Source: Geobacter sp. AOG2
Lineage (GTDB): Bacteria; Desulfobacterota; Desulfuromonadia; Geobacterales; Pseudopelobacteraceae
DNA: 64,000 nt
NCBI RefSeq assembly: GCF_019972295.1
Contig: NZ_BLJA01000001.1
Coordinates: 962,049-1,026,048, forward strand
Direction of reading: 5' to 3'
Under the pieces are notes generated by a model. That model was not told where the DNA came from. It made no database searches and saw nothing but the letters and a program-made list of their open reading frames with translations. How positions within the stretch are numbered: position 1 is the first letter of the stretch; every line of letters begins with the position of its first letter. Below, piece by piece: positions 54,440 to 62,485 of this stretch. The translations under genes were made by a program, and so were the position numbers.

Positions 54440-54468
54440 AACCTACGATATGCCACCAATCTTGTCAA
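54440..54468 (-). promoter_or_regulatory. Sigma-70 promoter of the SAM-regulated operon
   Basis: On the minus strand TTGACA (54468-54463), a 17-base spacer and TAGGTT (54445-54440) lie about 35 bases before the riboswitch aptamer. Confidence 0.65.
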
Positions 54469-54535
54469 TAATTATTTTATGGAGACGAACCCCTGCCATT
54501 ACTGGGGCGGATGCCTGCGGTGGCATATGTTTTAC

Positions 54536-55042
54536 CTATGCTTTTTCGAGTACGATTGCTACGATAAACCATTCCTTATCCGTTGCGAATCGGAGGGTAA
54601 GGGTGTCATGGTTGTTGCCGGCGTTGACAAAGTAGTCATCGCCACTGACAATGGAAGGCGTCGACAACTTGATATCGGCGCCACCCCGTGAAATATGCTG
54701 CTTGAAGGAACCGGCGATCATATTGGCGATTTCGCCCAGAGCATCGCGAACATCGTCGTTCAGGTTGGAAATTTCCATGCCGAGCATACTCGATGTGAAG
54801 GCAAGCGCCAGTTGCTGGGGGGCGTGGAGGCTCACCAAGCCGTTATACACCCCGGCAAATCCGACCATCGCCGTAATGCAATCCTTGAAATGTGTTTCCG
54901 GGGCAACCTGAAGGGGGAGATGCAACAGGTCCTCCATGCCCACCATAGTGCAGAATACCTCCTCCACATCACGGGTGAGCTGTTTGAGCAATTTGTCTTC
55001 ACTCGTATGAAGGATGTCCAGAAGGTCTTTTGTCAGTGACAT
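54536..55042 (-). CDS. CheX-like chemotaxis phosphatase
   Basis: A 168-residue single-domain CheX/CheC-family protein. It has DALGEIANMIAGSFK, the E-x-x-N signature whose residues act on the CheY phosphate, and ITAMVGFAGVYNGLVSLHAP before it. AAGGGG precedes the ATG by six bases. No kinase or receptor gene is adjacent. A second CheX domain, fused to repeats, is encoded at 44592. It may dephosphorylate a CheY elsewhere in the genome. Confidence 0.85.
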   Translation of the reverse strand: MSLTKDLLDILHTSEDKLLKQLTRDVEEVFCTMVGMEDLLHLPLQVAPETHFKDCITAMVGFAGVYNGLVSLHAPQQLALAFTSSMLGMEISNLNDDVRDALGEIANMIAGSFKQHISRGGADIKLSTPSIVSGDDYFVNAGNNHDTLTLRFATDKEWFIVAIVLEKA

Positions 55043-55219
55043 TTTGTGCCCCTTTGTTCATGGATTTCGATGGAAAATAAGGGAAGCGGCACCTCAACGC
55101 ATCTTTTGTCAAACCGGTATTGCTCCGCACTTGGGAACAACTTCTCTGCATAGGTTTGTCGGACTCTACTCTGCATAATTGAAAGGAAATTTTCAAGATG
55201 AAATGAGATGATTATAATA

Positions 55220-55252
55220 TAAAACAGCCTCGCTCCGAGATGGGGGAGGCTG
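55220..55252 (-). terminator. Terminator after the monohaem cytochrome gene
   Basis: On the minus strand CAGCCTC and GAGGCTG form a 7-base stem followed by TTTTATATT, about 80 bases past the cytochrome stop. The rest of 55043-55332 holds no gene. Confidence 0.65.
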
Positions 55253-55332
55253 CTGATGAATGTTCAACGATCTGAAGGGCGCCATCGAGAAGATTCAGAG
55301 GCGGCGCGGTTCGGCAGTCCGGGGGGCAGTCT

Positions 55333-55695
55333 CTACCGTGTGTTTTCGTCAAGCAGGTAATTCAACAGTACGACAACATCCCTGATTTCCTGTTTATTCA
55401 TATCGGAATTCGGTTTCCGCAGCATCTTGATGCCATAGGCTTTTACCGCCTGCCTGTCGAATGGCTGGCCGGTGATGGGAGCCCTTCCGGTCTGTACCGC
55501 GATGACGGTTCGTTCCATGGTGTGGCACTTGACACATTTTCGCGTCATAAGGTCAAATGATGCTCTTAAATGGGCAGGAATGCTGTCGGGATCGAAATTC
55601 ATTCTGTCCCCGCGGCCCTTTACCCTGATGCGTGCGTCGGCAACCGAGGAAATTACGAGTGTGATGAGCGCAACCAGTAGGATGAGCTTCCGCAT
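55333..55695 (-). CDS. Exported monohaem c-type cytochrome
   Basis: A 120-residue protein with a signal peptide (about 1-21, ending ADA) and one haem site, CVKCH at 54-58. A later Met in IKMLRKPNSDM could be the axial ligand. The fold is of the small periplasmic class I type. AAGGAG precedes the ATG. It is the last gene of the cytochrome/porin cluster and could shuttle electrons in the periplasm. Confidence 0.88.
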   Translation of the reverse strand: MRKLILLVALITLVISSVADARIRVKGRGDRMNFDPDSIPAHLRASFDLMTRKCVKCHTMERTVIAVQTGRAPITGQPFDRQAVKAYGIKMLRKPNSDMNKQEIRDVVVLLNYLLDENTR

Positions 55696-55777
55696 ATGAG
55701 ACTCCTTAAGACGGGATTATCTCGCTTAGTATAACAAAGAAAACAGTGTAAAGTAACCTCTGTCGTGCCATAAACAA

Positions 55778-57259
55778 TCAGAAACTGAAAGTTACGCCGA
55801 GCGTACCAATTTTATTGGTGAAATCCTGAGCGCTTGAACCCTCGGTAGCTTTATATGCGGTAGCGAGCTCATGTTTGTATTCCAGAGCGACCTTTAGGTT
55901 TTCAAGGGGGGCGTATGCAAGCGTCGGGATAAAACGACGCACCAGGCCGCGCCCGTCATCCTGATATTCGAACCGCATGGCGCCGATGAGATTCTGGAGA
56001 AAGGTGTACTCACCCTCGATTGCGGCCACGTATGACTTCACCTCGGTCGGGGTATTCGAAAGGTAGGCGTTGTCGTCCCTGCCCAAGACGCCGGCCATCC
56101 TGAGCCTGAAGAGTTTGTAGAGTATGTCCAGATCCATGCCGGTGCGGTAATAGCTGTTCTGGATGGGGGGTACGCCTGCTGTGGTGTTCGGGGTGCCGTT
56201 CTTGCCGTAGTAACCATATGCTCCCAAAGTGACGGTCAGGAAGTCGAGGATGCTCTCCTCCTTGTCGAGATCTACTTCCGGTTCGTTTGCAAGGTAATCC
56301 GCCCCACCGAATTTGTATGAGATATGGCCATAACCCTCTTTGGTATTTTGATCCTTGCGGTTAACTACTCCGCCGGCGATGAAGAAGCGGTTTGCAAAGA
56401 CGGCATTGGCCTCCAGTGCGTCCTGTGGCTGTTCGGTCCTGAATTCCGAAACGCCGACTGTGTAAGCATAGGGTGCAAAAGAGTTTGTTGTGGAGAGTTT
56501 GTTGTTAGACTTCCAAAGTCCAAGCTTTGGCTGCATACGCCCCACCTTGAAATTTATGGGGGTGCCGAGCGCATGGCGCCAGATGAAGAATAGTTCGTTG
56601 ATGTTGGTGCTGTTGTTGGCCGGGGTTGTGCTTGTCGTACTTGTAATATTGCTGGTGTTCTCGCTGTAGGCCACATATGTGGCAAAAAATGCGGCTTTTT
56701 CCCGAAAGTTGCCGCCTGCGTTCAGCTTGAGAACGCGCGTCGAGAGGTCGAGTTCATTTACGGCACTATGGTCGTAGGTGGCATGTATCGAAGCGGTGAA
56801 TGATATGGGCAACAGCTCGGGGATGGCGGCCAGGAGGAGTCCTTCGGGTTTGGCCTCGCCCCCGGGAACGGCGGCAGGCGCAGCAACTTCCTGAGCCGAT
56901 TCAGGCGTGGTTGTATCGGAGGAACCCATGGCACCGGCCTTTAATTTGCTCAGTTTGTCGGCGTCGCCTTCCCCCTTCACATCCATGGTTCCGCCGGTTG
57001 GCTTGGCGGTAGCTTTGAGAACGGGGAGGGGGAGGGCTCCCTTGGCCTTGGCCGCCTTCTGTCCCTTGCCGAAGTAAACATAGGCGTTTTTGAGGAATGC
57101 CTCACCGTATTCGTTCAGTTCGGGATAGATGGTATGGCAGGTGCTGCATTCAACCTTGTAGGCGCGGGTGAATGCCGGGATGGCGTGAGAGTTTTTAGGG
57201 GCCATCAACTGTAGGGCAAGCATGGCCATAAGAACTATCAGAATATTTTTCTGTTGCAT
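55778..57259 (-). CDS. Outer-membrane beta-barrel protein with N-terminal haem site
   Basis: A 493-residue protein. Signal peptide (1-26, ending SHA), then CSTCH at 38-42 within AFTRAYKVECSTCHTIYPEL, then an alanine/proline/lysine-rich linker (about 60-140), then a porin-like barrel of alternating strands (about 150-493) ending in Phe (GTLGVTFSF), the usual outer-membrane signature. One c-type haem fused to a barrel suggests an electron-passing porin. ATG 57259 has GGAGGG seven bases upstream. It follows the ten-haem lipoprotein gene by about 55 bases. Confidence 0.8.
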   Translation of the reverse strand: MQQKNILIVLMAMLALQLMAPKNSHAIPAFTRAYKVECSTCHTIYPELNEYGEAFLKNAYVYFGKGQKAAKAKGALPLPVLKATAKPTGGTMDVKGEGDADKLSKLKAGAMGSSDTTTPESAQEVAAPAAVPGGEAKPEGLLLAAIPELLPISFTASIHATYDHSAVNELDLSTRVLKLNAGGNFREKAAFFATYVAYSENTSNITSTTSTTPANNSTNINELFFIWRHALGTPINFKVGRMQPKLGLWKSNNKLSTTNSFAPYAYTVGVSEFRTEQPQDALEANAVFANRFFIAGGVVNRKDQNTKEGYGHISYKFGGADYLANEPEVDLDKEESILDFLTVTLGAYGYYGKNGTPNTTAGVPPIQNSYYRTGMDLDILYKLFRLRMAGVLGRDDNAYLSNTPTEVKSYVAAIEGEYTFLQNLIGAMRFEYQDDGRGLVRRFIPTLAYAPLENLKVALEYKHELATAYKATEGSSAQDFTNKIGTLGVTFSF

Positions 57260-57314
57260 GAAGTCACCCTCCGAGATTGGCATTCATGAGGTATTGGATA
57301 ATAAGCTCCCGCTT

Positions 57315-59243
57315 CTACGGCCGTCGTCCCAGGCTTCCGGATGGATCGCTTTTGGTTCCGCAAAGATATGATAACGCCATCTCGTACTGACTTTCGGCTG
57401 TCCCAGATGTGAGAACACCTTGAGTGACAAGATAATCAAGAGCCGTTTTGGCGTCATTATCCATTATTCCATTATTCAACCAGTCCAGGGAATCGTAGAT
57501 CAGGCGCTTCGCGTACAGGGAGTTGTGGGCGTAAGCCCCGGAATCCGCCATTAACATTTCGTAGTTGAACGCAGCGCCAAAGGTATAGGCCGCTTGGGTG
57601 ATAATGTCGCTGGAGGCGGATAAACCGCTTCGTGGATCTCCTGAACCCGGGACAACGGCATTGCCAAAGGCTAGCGTCCAGTCGGTTTTGTAAGCGCCGG
57701 TAGCTGTTGGTTTCAGTTTGTTGGCGGGGTTCTGACCCGGACTGAGCAGCATTTGGTTCAATGCTTCCATGGCCGCCGCAAAGCCATTCTTGATCGCCTG
57801 AAGATTACCGTTGGCTCCTGCAACCCAGAGTGCGCTATTAACATTGGTGCTGCTGTGACAGGCTGCATTGGAACAGACTTGAGCGTTGCTGACGATGTCT
57901 AATATGGTTCCATTGACGTCGCGAGTTACCGGCAGGAAATAGTGGGAAAGGCTGTTTTTAAGGTGGCAACCTATGCAGGGGCCGTTACTGCCTCCGATGT
58001 TGCCGGAATCCGCCGTGCCGATAAGGTCGTGTTTAAAATAGCTTTGAATGGCGTATTTAGATGCGCTCGAATAAAATTGGAAACCACCGATACCGGCAAG
58101 GGTCACTGCCGCAACACCATCATGGGAGAACAGGCTCCGGTATGAGACGTTGGTGAAGTCAAGGCCGTTGGCATTGGCTATTTTGGCAATTAGGCCGAGT
58201 TCTCTGCCACTGTGGCAAACGACGCAGATATTTGAAGCCCCATAGTCATTGTTTTTGTGATTGAGCAATGTTTTTGAGTACTTGACATCCCAAGCCCTGT
58301 CGTGAATGCCTGCAAGATTTTTTGTCGCAGAAAAATTGTAATAGACGGTCACGGTGGGTACAACGCGCAATTTGCCGCTGTAGGCACTTCCATCGTTAGG
58401 GCGCCCGTCGTCATGACACGCATTGCAATTAGTAAGCTCCCGACTTTTGTCCATATATGATGTTGACCCGGAAGATGCCGCGGGATAATTGCTTCTGGTG
58501 CCGTCAAAATCTGGAAGTGCGTTGACGTCACTGAAGCCCGAAGACACGTAGGTTATGTAGCCGGTCGTAGTGTGGCAACGGACGCAGAAATTGCCAAAAT
58601 TATCCTTGGCGACAATCGAGCTGCCACGGGTTTTGAAATCGTAAGTTGTCCTGGCACCTGACTCCGTGTCGCCATGTCCAGAGCGGGACCATTGTTGCCT
58701 TTCATCCCTTCCGCTGGTGGTGTCGTGAGGATTGTGGCACTTACGGCAATATCCGACATAATTCGTTGCGACATAGTTCGCGCGTTTGCCGGAACTAAAG
58801 TGATAAAACTTCACATCCATAATGACGCCATCTCTGGTAGAGCTATTGAACGTTCCACCGTCGGTATAGGTGGAACCGTGACACTTGGAACATTTCTTGT
58901 CGGTATCGGGATTTTTGCTGACGTGATTTGTGCTGTCCGGGGTGCCGCTCGGCGTACCGCCGTGACAGCGGTTGCAACTGTCGGGGTGCCCCGGTTCGGG
59001 CTCGTGACAGTCGGCACAGCCTGCGGCGTTGGAAGTATTGTGAACCGAAAGTTTCCATTCCTCGGCGATATTCTTGCCAGTTCCAGGGCTGATGGCGTTT
59101 TGATGGCAGTTGTTGTTGAAACAGGTTTCTGATTGGGCCAGCTTTGTGGTCCCGGCGGCCGTAACCGTTTTCTCGCCACAACCGGCCAAGGCAAGCAGTA
59201 GCGTTGCCAGAAGCAATGATGCAGCGATAAATCTTGAGACCAT
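57315..59243 (-). CDS. Ten-haem c-type cytochrome lipoprotein
   Basis: A 642-residue lipoprotein with signal peptide and lipobox LALAGC (Cys at about 23). Eight CxxCH sites (CADCH, CNRCH, CSKCH, CRKCH, CVRCH, CNACH, CVVCH, CIGCH) and two CX4CH sites (CFNNNCH, CSNAACH) give ten predicted haems in the first 450 residues. The C-terminal 190 residues have no haem. AGGAGG lies seven bases before ATG 59243. Multihaem lipoproteins of this kind sit at the outer membrane in Geobacter and act in extracellular electron transfer. The adjacent haem-tagged barrel gene supports that role here. Confidence 0.9.
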   Translation of the reverse strand: MVSRFIAASLLLATLLLALAGCGEKTVTAAGTTKLAQSETCFNNNCHQNAISPGTGKNIAEEWKLSVHNTSNAAGCADCHEPEPGHPDSCNRCHGGTPSGTPDSTNHVSKNPDTDKKCSKCHGSTYTDGGTFNSSTRDGVIMDVKFYHFSSGKRANYVATNYVGYCRKCHNPHDTTSGRDERQQWSRSGHGDTESGARTTYDFKTRGSSIVAKDNFGNFCVRCHTTTGYITYVSSGFSDVNALPDFDGTRSNYPAASSGSTSYMDKSRELTNCNACHDDGRPNDGSAYSGKLRVVPTVTVYYNFSATKNLAGIHDRAWDVKYSKTLLNHKNNDYGASNICVVCHSGRELGLIAKIANANGLDFTNVSYRSLFSHDGVAAVTLAGIGGFQFYSSASKYAIQSYFKHDLIGTADSGNIGGSNGPCIGCHLKNSLSHYFLPVTRDVNGTILDIVSNAQVCSNAACHSSTNVNSALWVAGANGNLQAIKNGFAAAMEALNQMLLSPGQNPANKLKPTATGAYKTDWTLAFGNAVVPGSGDPRSGLSASSDIITQAAYTFGAAFNYEMLMADSGAYAHNSLYAKRLIYDSLDWLNNGIMDNDAKTALDYLVTQGVLTSGTAESQYEMALSYLCGTKSDPSGSLGRRP

Positions 59244-59293
59244 GTCCGATCCTCCTGAAAAAGTACGCAGCATGTGTTTCAGCGGCAGCTTGT

Positions 59294-60043
59294 TTACTTG
59301 AGCAAACGGTAGATGTAGATGAACGTCCCTCCGACCGAAAGGCTGGACAGGAAGCCTGCATACTTGTCGACAAGCGTCGAGATTTGGACCCTGCCGGCAA
59401 AGTTGTCGATATCCGATACCTCGTCGGTCATGACGGCGATAATGTCCTGCCAGTCGCGATCCCATTGAAAAATCTGCAGATAGAGTTCCGATCCCTTCCA
59501 GAGGAAGATCAGGAAAAATACAATGCCAAAGGCGATGAACCCTTTTGAGATAGGCGAATCTTTAATGGTGACATAAATTTTGCGAATGAGTTCCAGATTC
59601 ATGATCGAGAGAAACACCCAGATGGCATTCTCGACAATTTTGAAATTTCTGATGGTGTTGGGGCTGGGGGTCGGATTGATGTACAGGAAGATTCCGCCTG
59701 CGGCGAGGATCAGTAGCGAGAAAAGATAGACGGTGACTTTTTTTCCTGAAATTTCAAAGGTGCGGCAAAAAACATAATATTCCAGAAAACCGTGGGTGAT
59801 TACCACGATCGCCACCGTCCCGACAATATTGTGGAACGCGGAAAGTTTGTAATAGTGGACCCAGGGGTTTATGGCATATGCCTGGCCGAGAAAAATAAGA
59901 AAGAAACCTATGGAAATACTCGTCCATACACGGGCGTTTCCGATGCTGAAGTAAAAACTTATTGCGCCGGCCAAGCCCCAGGAGATAACCCTGATGAGCT
60001 CGAAGCTATTGATCTGGGAGAGCAACTCCACGAATTGTTCCAT
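59294..60043 (-). CDS. Hypothetical polytopic membrane protein
   Basis: A 249-residue protein with about seven transmembrane segments between residues 18 and 235. Several histidines fall in or near membrane segments (WVHYYKLSAFHNIVG, VVITHGFLEYY) and could bind haem b or metal, but no family is recognised. Good Shine-Dalgarno (GGAGG). It is 50 bases upstream of the ten-haem lipoprotein gene and may form the inner-membrane side of the same pathway (inference). Confidence 0.75.
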   Translation of the reverse strand: MEQFVELLSQINSFELIRVISWGLAGAISFYFSIGNARVWTSISIGFFLIFLGQAYAINPWVHYYKLSAFHNIVGTVAIVVITHGFLEYYVFCRTFEISGKKVTVYLFSLLILAAGGIFLYINPTPSPNTIRNFKIVENAIWVFLSIMNLELIRKIYVTIKDSPISKGFIAFGIVFFLIFLWKGSELYLQIFQWDRDWQDIIAVMTDEVSDIDNFAGRVQISTLVDKYAGFLSSLSVGGTFIYIYRLLK

Positions 60044-60077
60044 TCTTCGCCTCCGATTACGCTGTTACATAAGTTGT

Positions 60078-61043
60078 TCAAAGTTCCGATTTGGCCGCTG
60101 TGATAGTCTTGGCAAGCTGCTCCATCAACACCTTCAGGCTGGTCGTGCTGATGAGAAGCTTTGCCGAACGCTCGATGGCGGCGAGGAATTTTACAACATT
60201 TGTTTCATCGAGCAGACAGCTATTACCGCCCTGTTCTGTTAACTCTTTATCAACAATGCCGCGTCCTACCTTGCCCACCGATCCGATAACAATGGTTTTT
60301 ACCTGTTCCTCCAGTTTTGCAAGTTTGTCGGCGATGTTCTTTTTTTCACGTTCCTCGCGTACCGAGTTGATTTTGTTGGTTTCTGCCTGTTGGTGTGCGA
60401 CGGCGGCTTCCCAGATGTTCTGGATATTGACGACTTCCAGCAGATCCAGGCTCATCAGATGTTCAACCCCCTGCGTCGAAAAAAGGTCAATCTTGGCACC
60501 GGGTAGCCCGGCGATCTTCTGGGATTCGGTAGATGATGTTTCGATATCCTGAGAGCCGTCATGGAAAAAGCCCAAGGGGGTGCCATCCTTGTAGAAGATC
60601 ATGGCCGAACGTTCATCGGTGTAAATCCGCAGGCAGCCATTCATCCGCTCGGAACCGATCCGCTCCAGGAGGGCTTTGATGTCTATCAGTTTGAGTTCCT
60701 GGGCTTTGTAGAGGATTTCGCCCTGGAGCAGGGCATGGATACACATGGTGAGGTCTTTTGAGAGTTTGTAGACGTTGAGGACTCCGCCGTTGGTGCCGGC
60801 CATATGATAGCTTAGGGTCGACAGAGCCTCAAAGCCGGTTTGCCGAGCGCCGTCCTTTCCTTCGTGCAACGCGCTAACCAGTTTTCCGGCTTCAAACACC
60901 AATATAATCGTAGATGCCTGAAAAACAAAGCTGGCATAACCGGTAAAGCTGCCCGTACCGAGCTTCGACATGACCTCCGGCAACTTCAGCACTCCGACTG
61001 CCAGATTCTCAAAAAGAGGGCTGCCTTTCGGAAGAAGGAACAT
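60078..61043 (-). CDS. Hypothetical cytoplasmic protein, possible regulatory adaptor
   Basis: A 321-residue soluble protein. Residues about 28-110 and 125-215 appear to be two related alpha/beta modules with SFTGYASFVFQASTIILVFE and MNGCLRIYTDERSAMIFYKD, a pattern resembling DUF4388/PATAN-type adaptor domains (domain start, strand, GxLxG, then EAL-like helix). A helical region rich in charged residues follows (about 225-250, SVREEREKKNIADKLAKLEE). It is first in the gene order before the cytochrome cluster and has a strong promoter. The function is unknown. Confidence 0.65.
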   Translation of the reverse strand: MFLLPKGSPLFENLAVGVLKLPEVMSKLGTGSFTGYASFVFQASTIILVFEAGKLVSALHEGKDGARQTGFEALSTLSYHMAGTNGGVLNVYKLSKDLTMCIHALLQGEILYKAQELKLIDIKALLERIGSERMNGCLRIYTDERSAMIFYKDGTPLGFFHDGSQDIETSSTESQKIAGLPGAKIDLFSTQGVEHLMSLDLLEVVNIQNIWEAAVAHQQAETNKINSVREEREKKNIADKLAKLEEQVKTIVIGSVGKVGRGIVDKELTEQGGNSCLLDETNVVKFLAAIERSAKLLISTTSLKVLMEQLAKTITAAKSEL

Positions 61044-61096
61044 GACTATCTCCTGAGGTAAAAATCATCATAACAGTAGCAGTTTATCGGCTCTTA

Positions 61097-61125
61097 TTTA
61101 TATGCTTATTCGGGTATCGTGTCAA
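61097..61125 (-). promoter_or_regulatory. Sigma-70 promoter of the cytochrome/porin cluster
   Basis: On the minus strand TTGACA (61125-61120), a 17-base spacer and TATAAA (61102-61097) lie about 50 bases before the ATG at 61043. Both hexamers are near consensus. Confidence 0.7.
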
Positions 61126-61190
61126 ATAATTATACTTATTTATATATAATTTATCTTGAGGCGCATGTGGCTGGCATTGTTCGAGAAATT

Positions 61191-61222
61191 AAAGCGGCCT
61201 CCCCTTGGAGGAGACCGCTTTT
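61191..61222. terminator. Hairpin in the 61.0-61.6 kb gap
   Basis: AAAGCGG-CCTCC-CCTT-GGAGG-AGA-CCGCTTTT forms a two-part stem with a U run on the plus strand and TTTAATTT on the other. The whole gap 61044-61582 (about 540 bases) holds otherwise only short overlapping open frames without start signals, two hairpins and the promoter at 61097. Confidence 0.55.
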
Positions 61223-61526
61223 CGTCGCATCATGCGCGGCTTATTTACGTCATATCGGGCTGTGGTCTTGTCTACGGCTTACGTATGTCCAGCGCCAGAT
61301 TCAGTATGAGCACATTTCCTTACAATTTTTCCTAGAAGCTTAGCTGCACTCTTCGGCAGTTTGGGAAAGGAGTTTGGTCACAGCCACATCGGCTTGACCA
61401 GAGCCGGGAAGCCGTCCTTGCGGTATAGTTTCGGTGTTAATGCTGGGGAGTCTGAGTCGGCGTTTGACGTTATAACCTCTGCACCGTCCGGGAATGTATC
61501 TTTGGTGAGGGGGAAAAACGAAATGA

Positions 61527-61550
61527 GGGTCGGCACAAACGTGCCGACCC
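61527..61550 (-). terminator. Hairpin terminator after larE
   Basis: GGGTCGGCAC-AAAC-GTGCCGACCC is a perfect 10-base stem with a tetraloop, 33 bases past the larE stop. The U run is interrupted (TCATTTCGTTTTT). Confidence 0.7.
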
Positions 61551-61582
61551 TCCCCCAAAGTCGGGATTGGATGCTCAGGCCA

Positions 61583-62404
61583 TCACTGTTTCCTCGCGGC
61601 AATGCCCTCGTTCATTGAGCCACTGCGGTACCCCTGGAGATCAATTGCAACGTAGGTGAATCCAGCAGCCTTGACGCGACAGCTGACCTCGTCTCGTAAA
61701 GGGCCGGCAGCCTGAGAAAATTCCTCTGACCCCAATTCTACCCGCGCCACGCTGTCGTGGTAGCGGACGCGCAGAACGCGAAAGCCTAGTTCACGGAGCG
61801 ATTCCTCCGCTTGTCCCACACGGCGGACTCGCTCTGAGGTAATGGCGGTGCCGTAGGGAAAACGGCTTGAGAGGCAGGCAAAGGCCGGTTTGTCCCAAGT
61901 GGGGAGGTCCATGGTCCGGGAGAGTTGACGGATGTCCTCCTTGGTGAAGCCCGCCTCCTCCAGTGGGCTGCGCACCCCGATCTCAGCTGCGGCTTGGCGG
62001 CCGGGACGGTGATCGCCTCGGTCGTCTACGTTGGTGCCGTCCAGCACATGGGGCAGCCCTTCCTGGTCGGCAATGGCGCGTAGCTTGCCGAACAGCTCGT
62101 GTTTGCAGTAATAACAACGGTTGGGCGGGTTGTCCTGAAACTCGGGAATGTCCAGTTCCTCGGATACAATCACCCGGTGACGGCCGCCGATACGCTTGGC
62201 CAGCGCCTCGGCTTCCCGCCGCTCCCGTTCGGGATAGGTCTCGGAGGTGGCGGTCACTGCCAGGGCGCGCGGGCCAAGCACTTCCGCCGCTACCGCGAAG
62301 AGGAGGGTCGAATCCACGCCTCCGGAGAAGCCGATCACGCAGCCTCCTATCCCGGCGAGGAGTACTTTGAGTTCAGTGGTTTTGTTCAGTAGTACCTGAT
62401 CCAT
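61583..62404 (-). CDS. larE: LarE-type ATP-dependent sulfur transferase
   Basis: A 273-residue PP-loop protein (SGGVDS at 27-32) with the LarE signature segments ETYPERERREAEALAKRIG and PAFACLSSRFPYGT. Cysteines 97 and 100 (RCYYC) and 177 (ACLSSR) are present. LarE supplies sulfur to the nickel-pincer cofactor; forms with one active Cys sacrifice their own sulfur, while three-cysteine forms are reported to hold an iron-sulfur cluster. This protein looks like the three-cysteine type (inference). No larB or larC is in the window; the neighbour cysN suggests a wider sulfur role. Confidence 0.85.
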   Translation of the reverse strand: MDQVLLNKTTELKVLLAGIGGCVIGFSGGVDSTLLFAVAAEVLGPRALAVTATSETYPERERREAEALAKRIGGRHRVIVSEELDIPEFQDNPPNRCYYCKHELFGKLRAIADQEGLPHVLDGTNVDDRGDHRPGRQAAAEIGVRSPLEEAGFTKEDIRQLSRTMDLPTWDKPAFACLSSRFPYGTAITSERVRRVGQAEESLRELGFRVLRVRYHDSVARVELGSEEFSQAAGPLRDEVSCRVKAAGFTYVAIDLQGYRSGSMNEGIAARKQ

Positions 62405-62485
62405 AGGTTGGTGCGAATCCTTTCAGACAAGCTCAATACATCTCTATAAACCTTACAGGAATCCGGCCGATATCGACAGTGTAAA

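Noticed and set aside
61361-61618. 85-codon plus-strand and 72-codon minus-strand frames in the gap after larE
   Set aside because: They overlap each other and a terminator hairpin, lack ribosome sites and show no family features.
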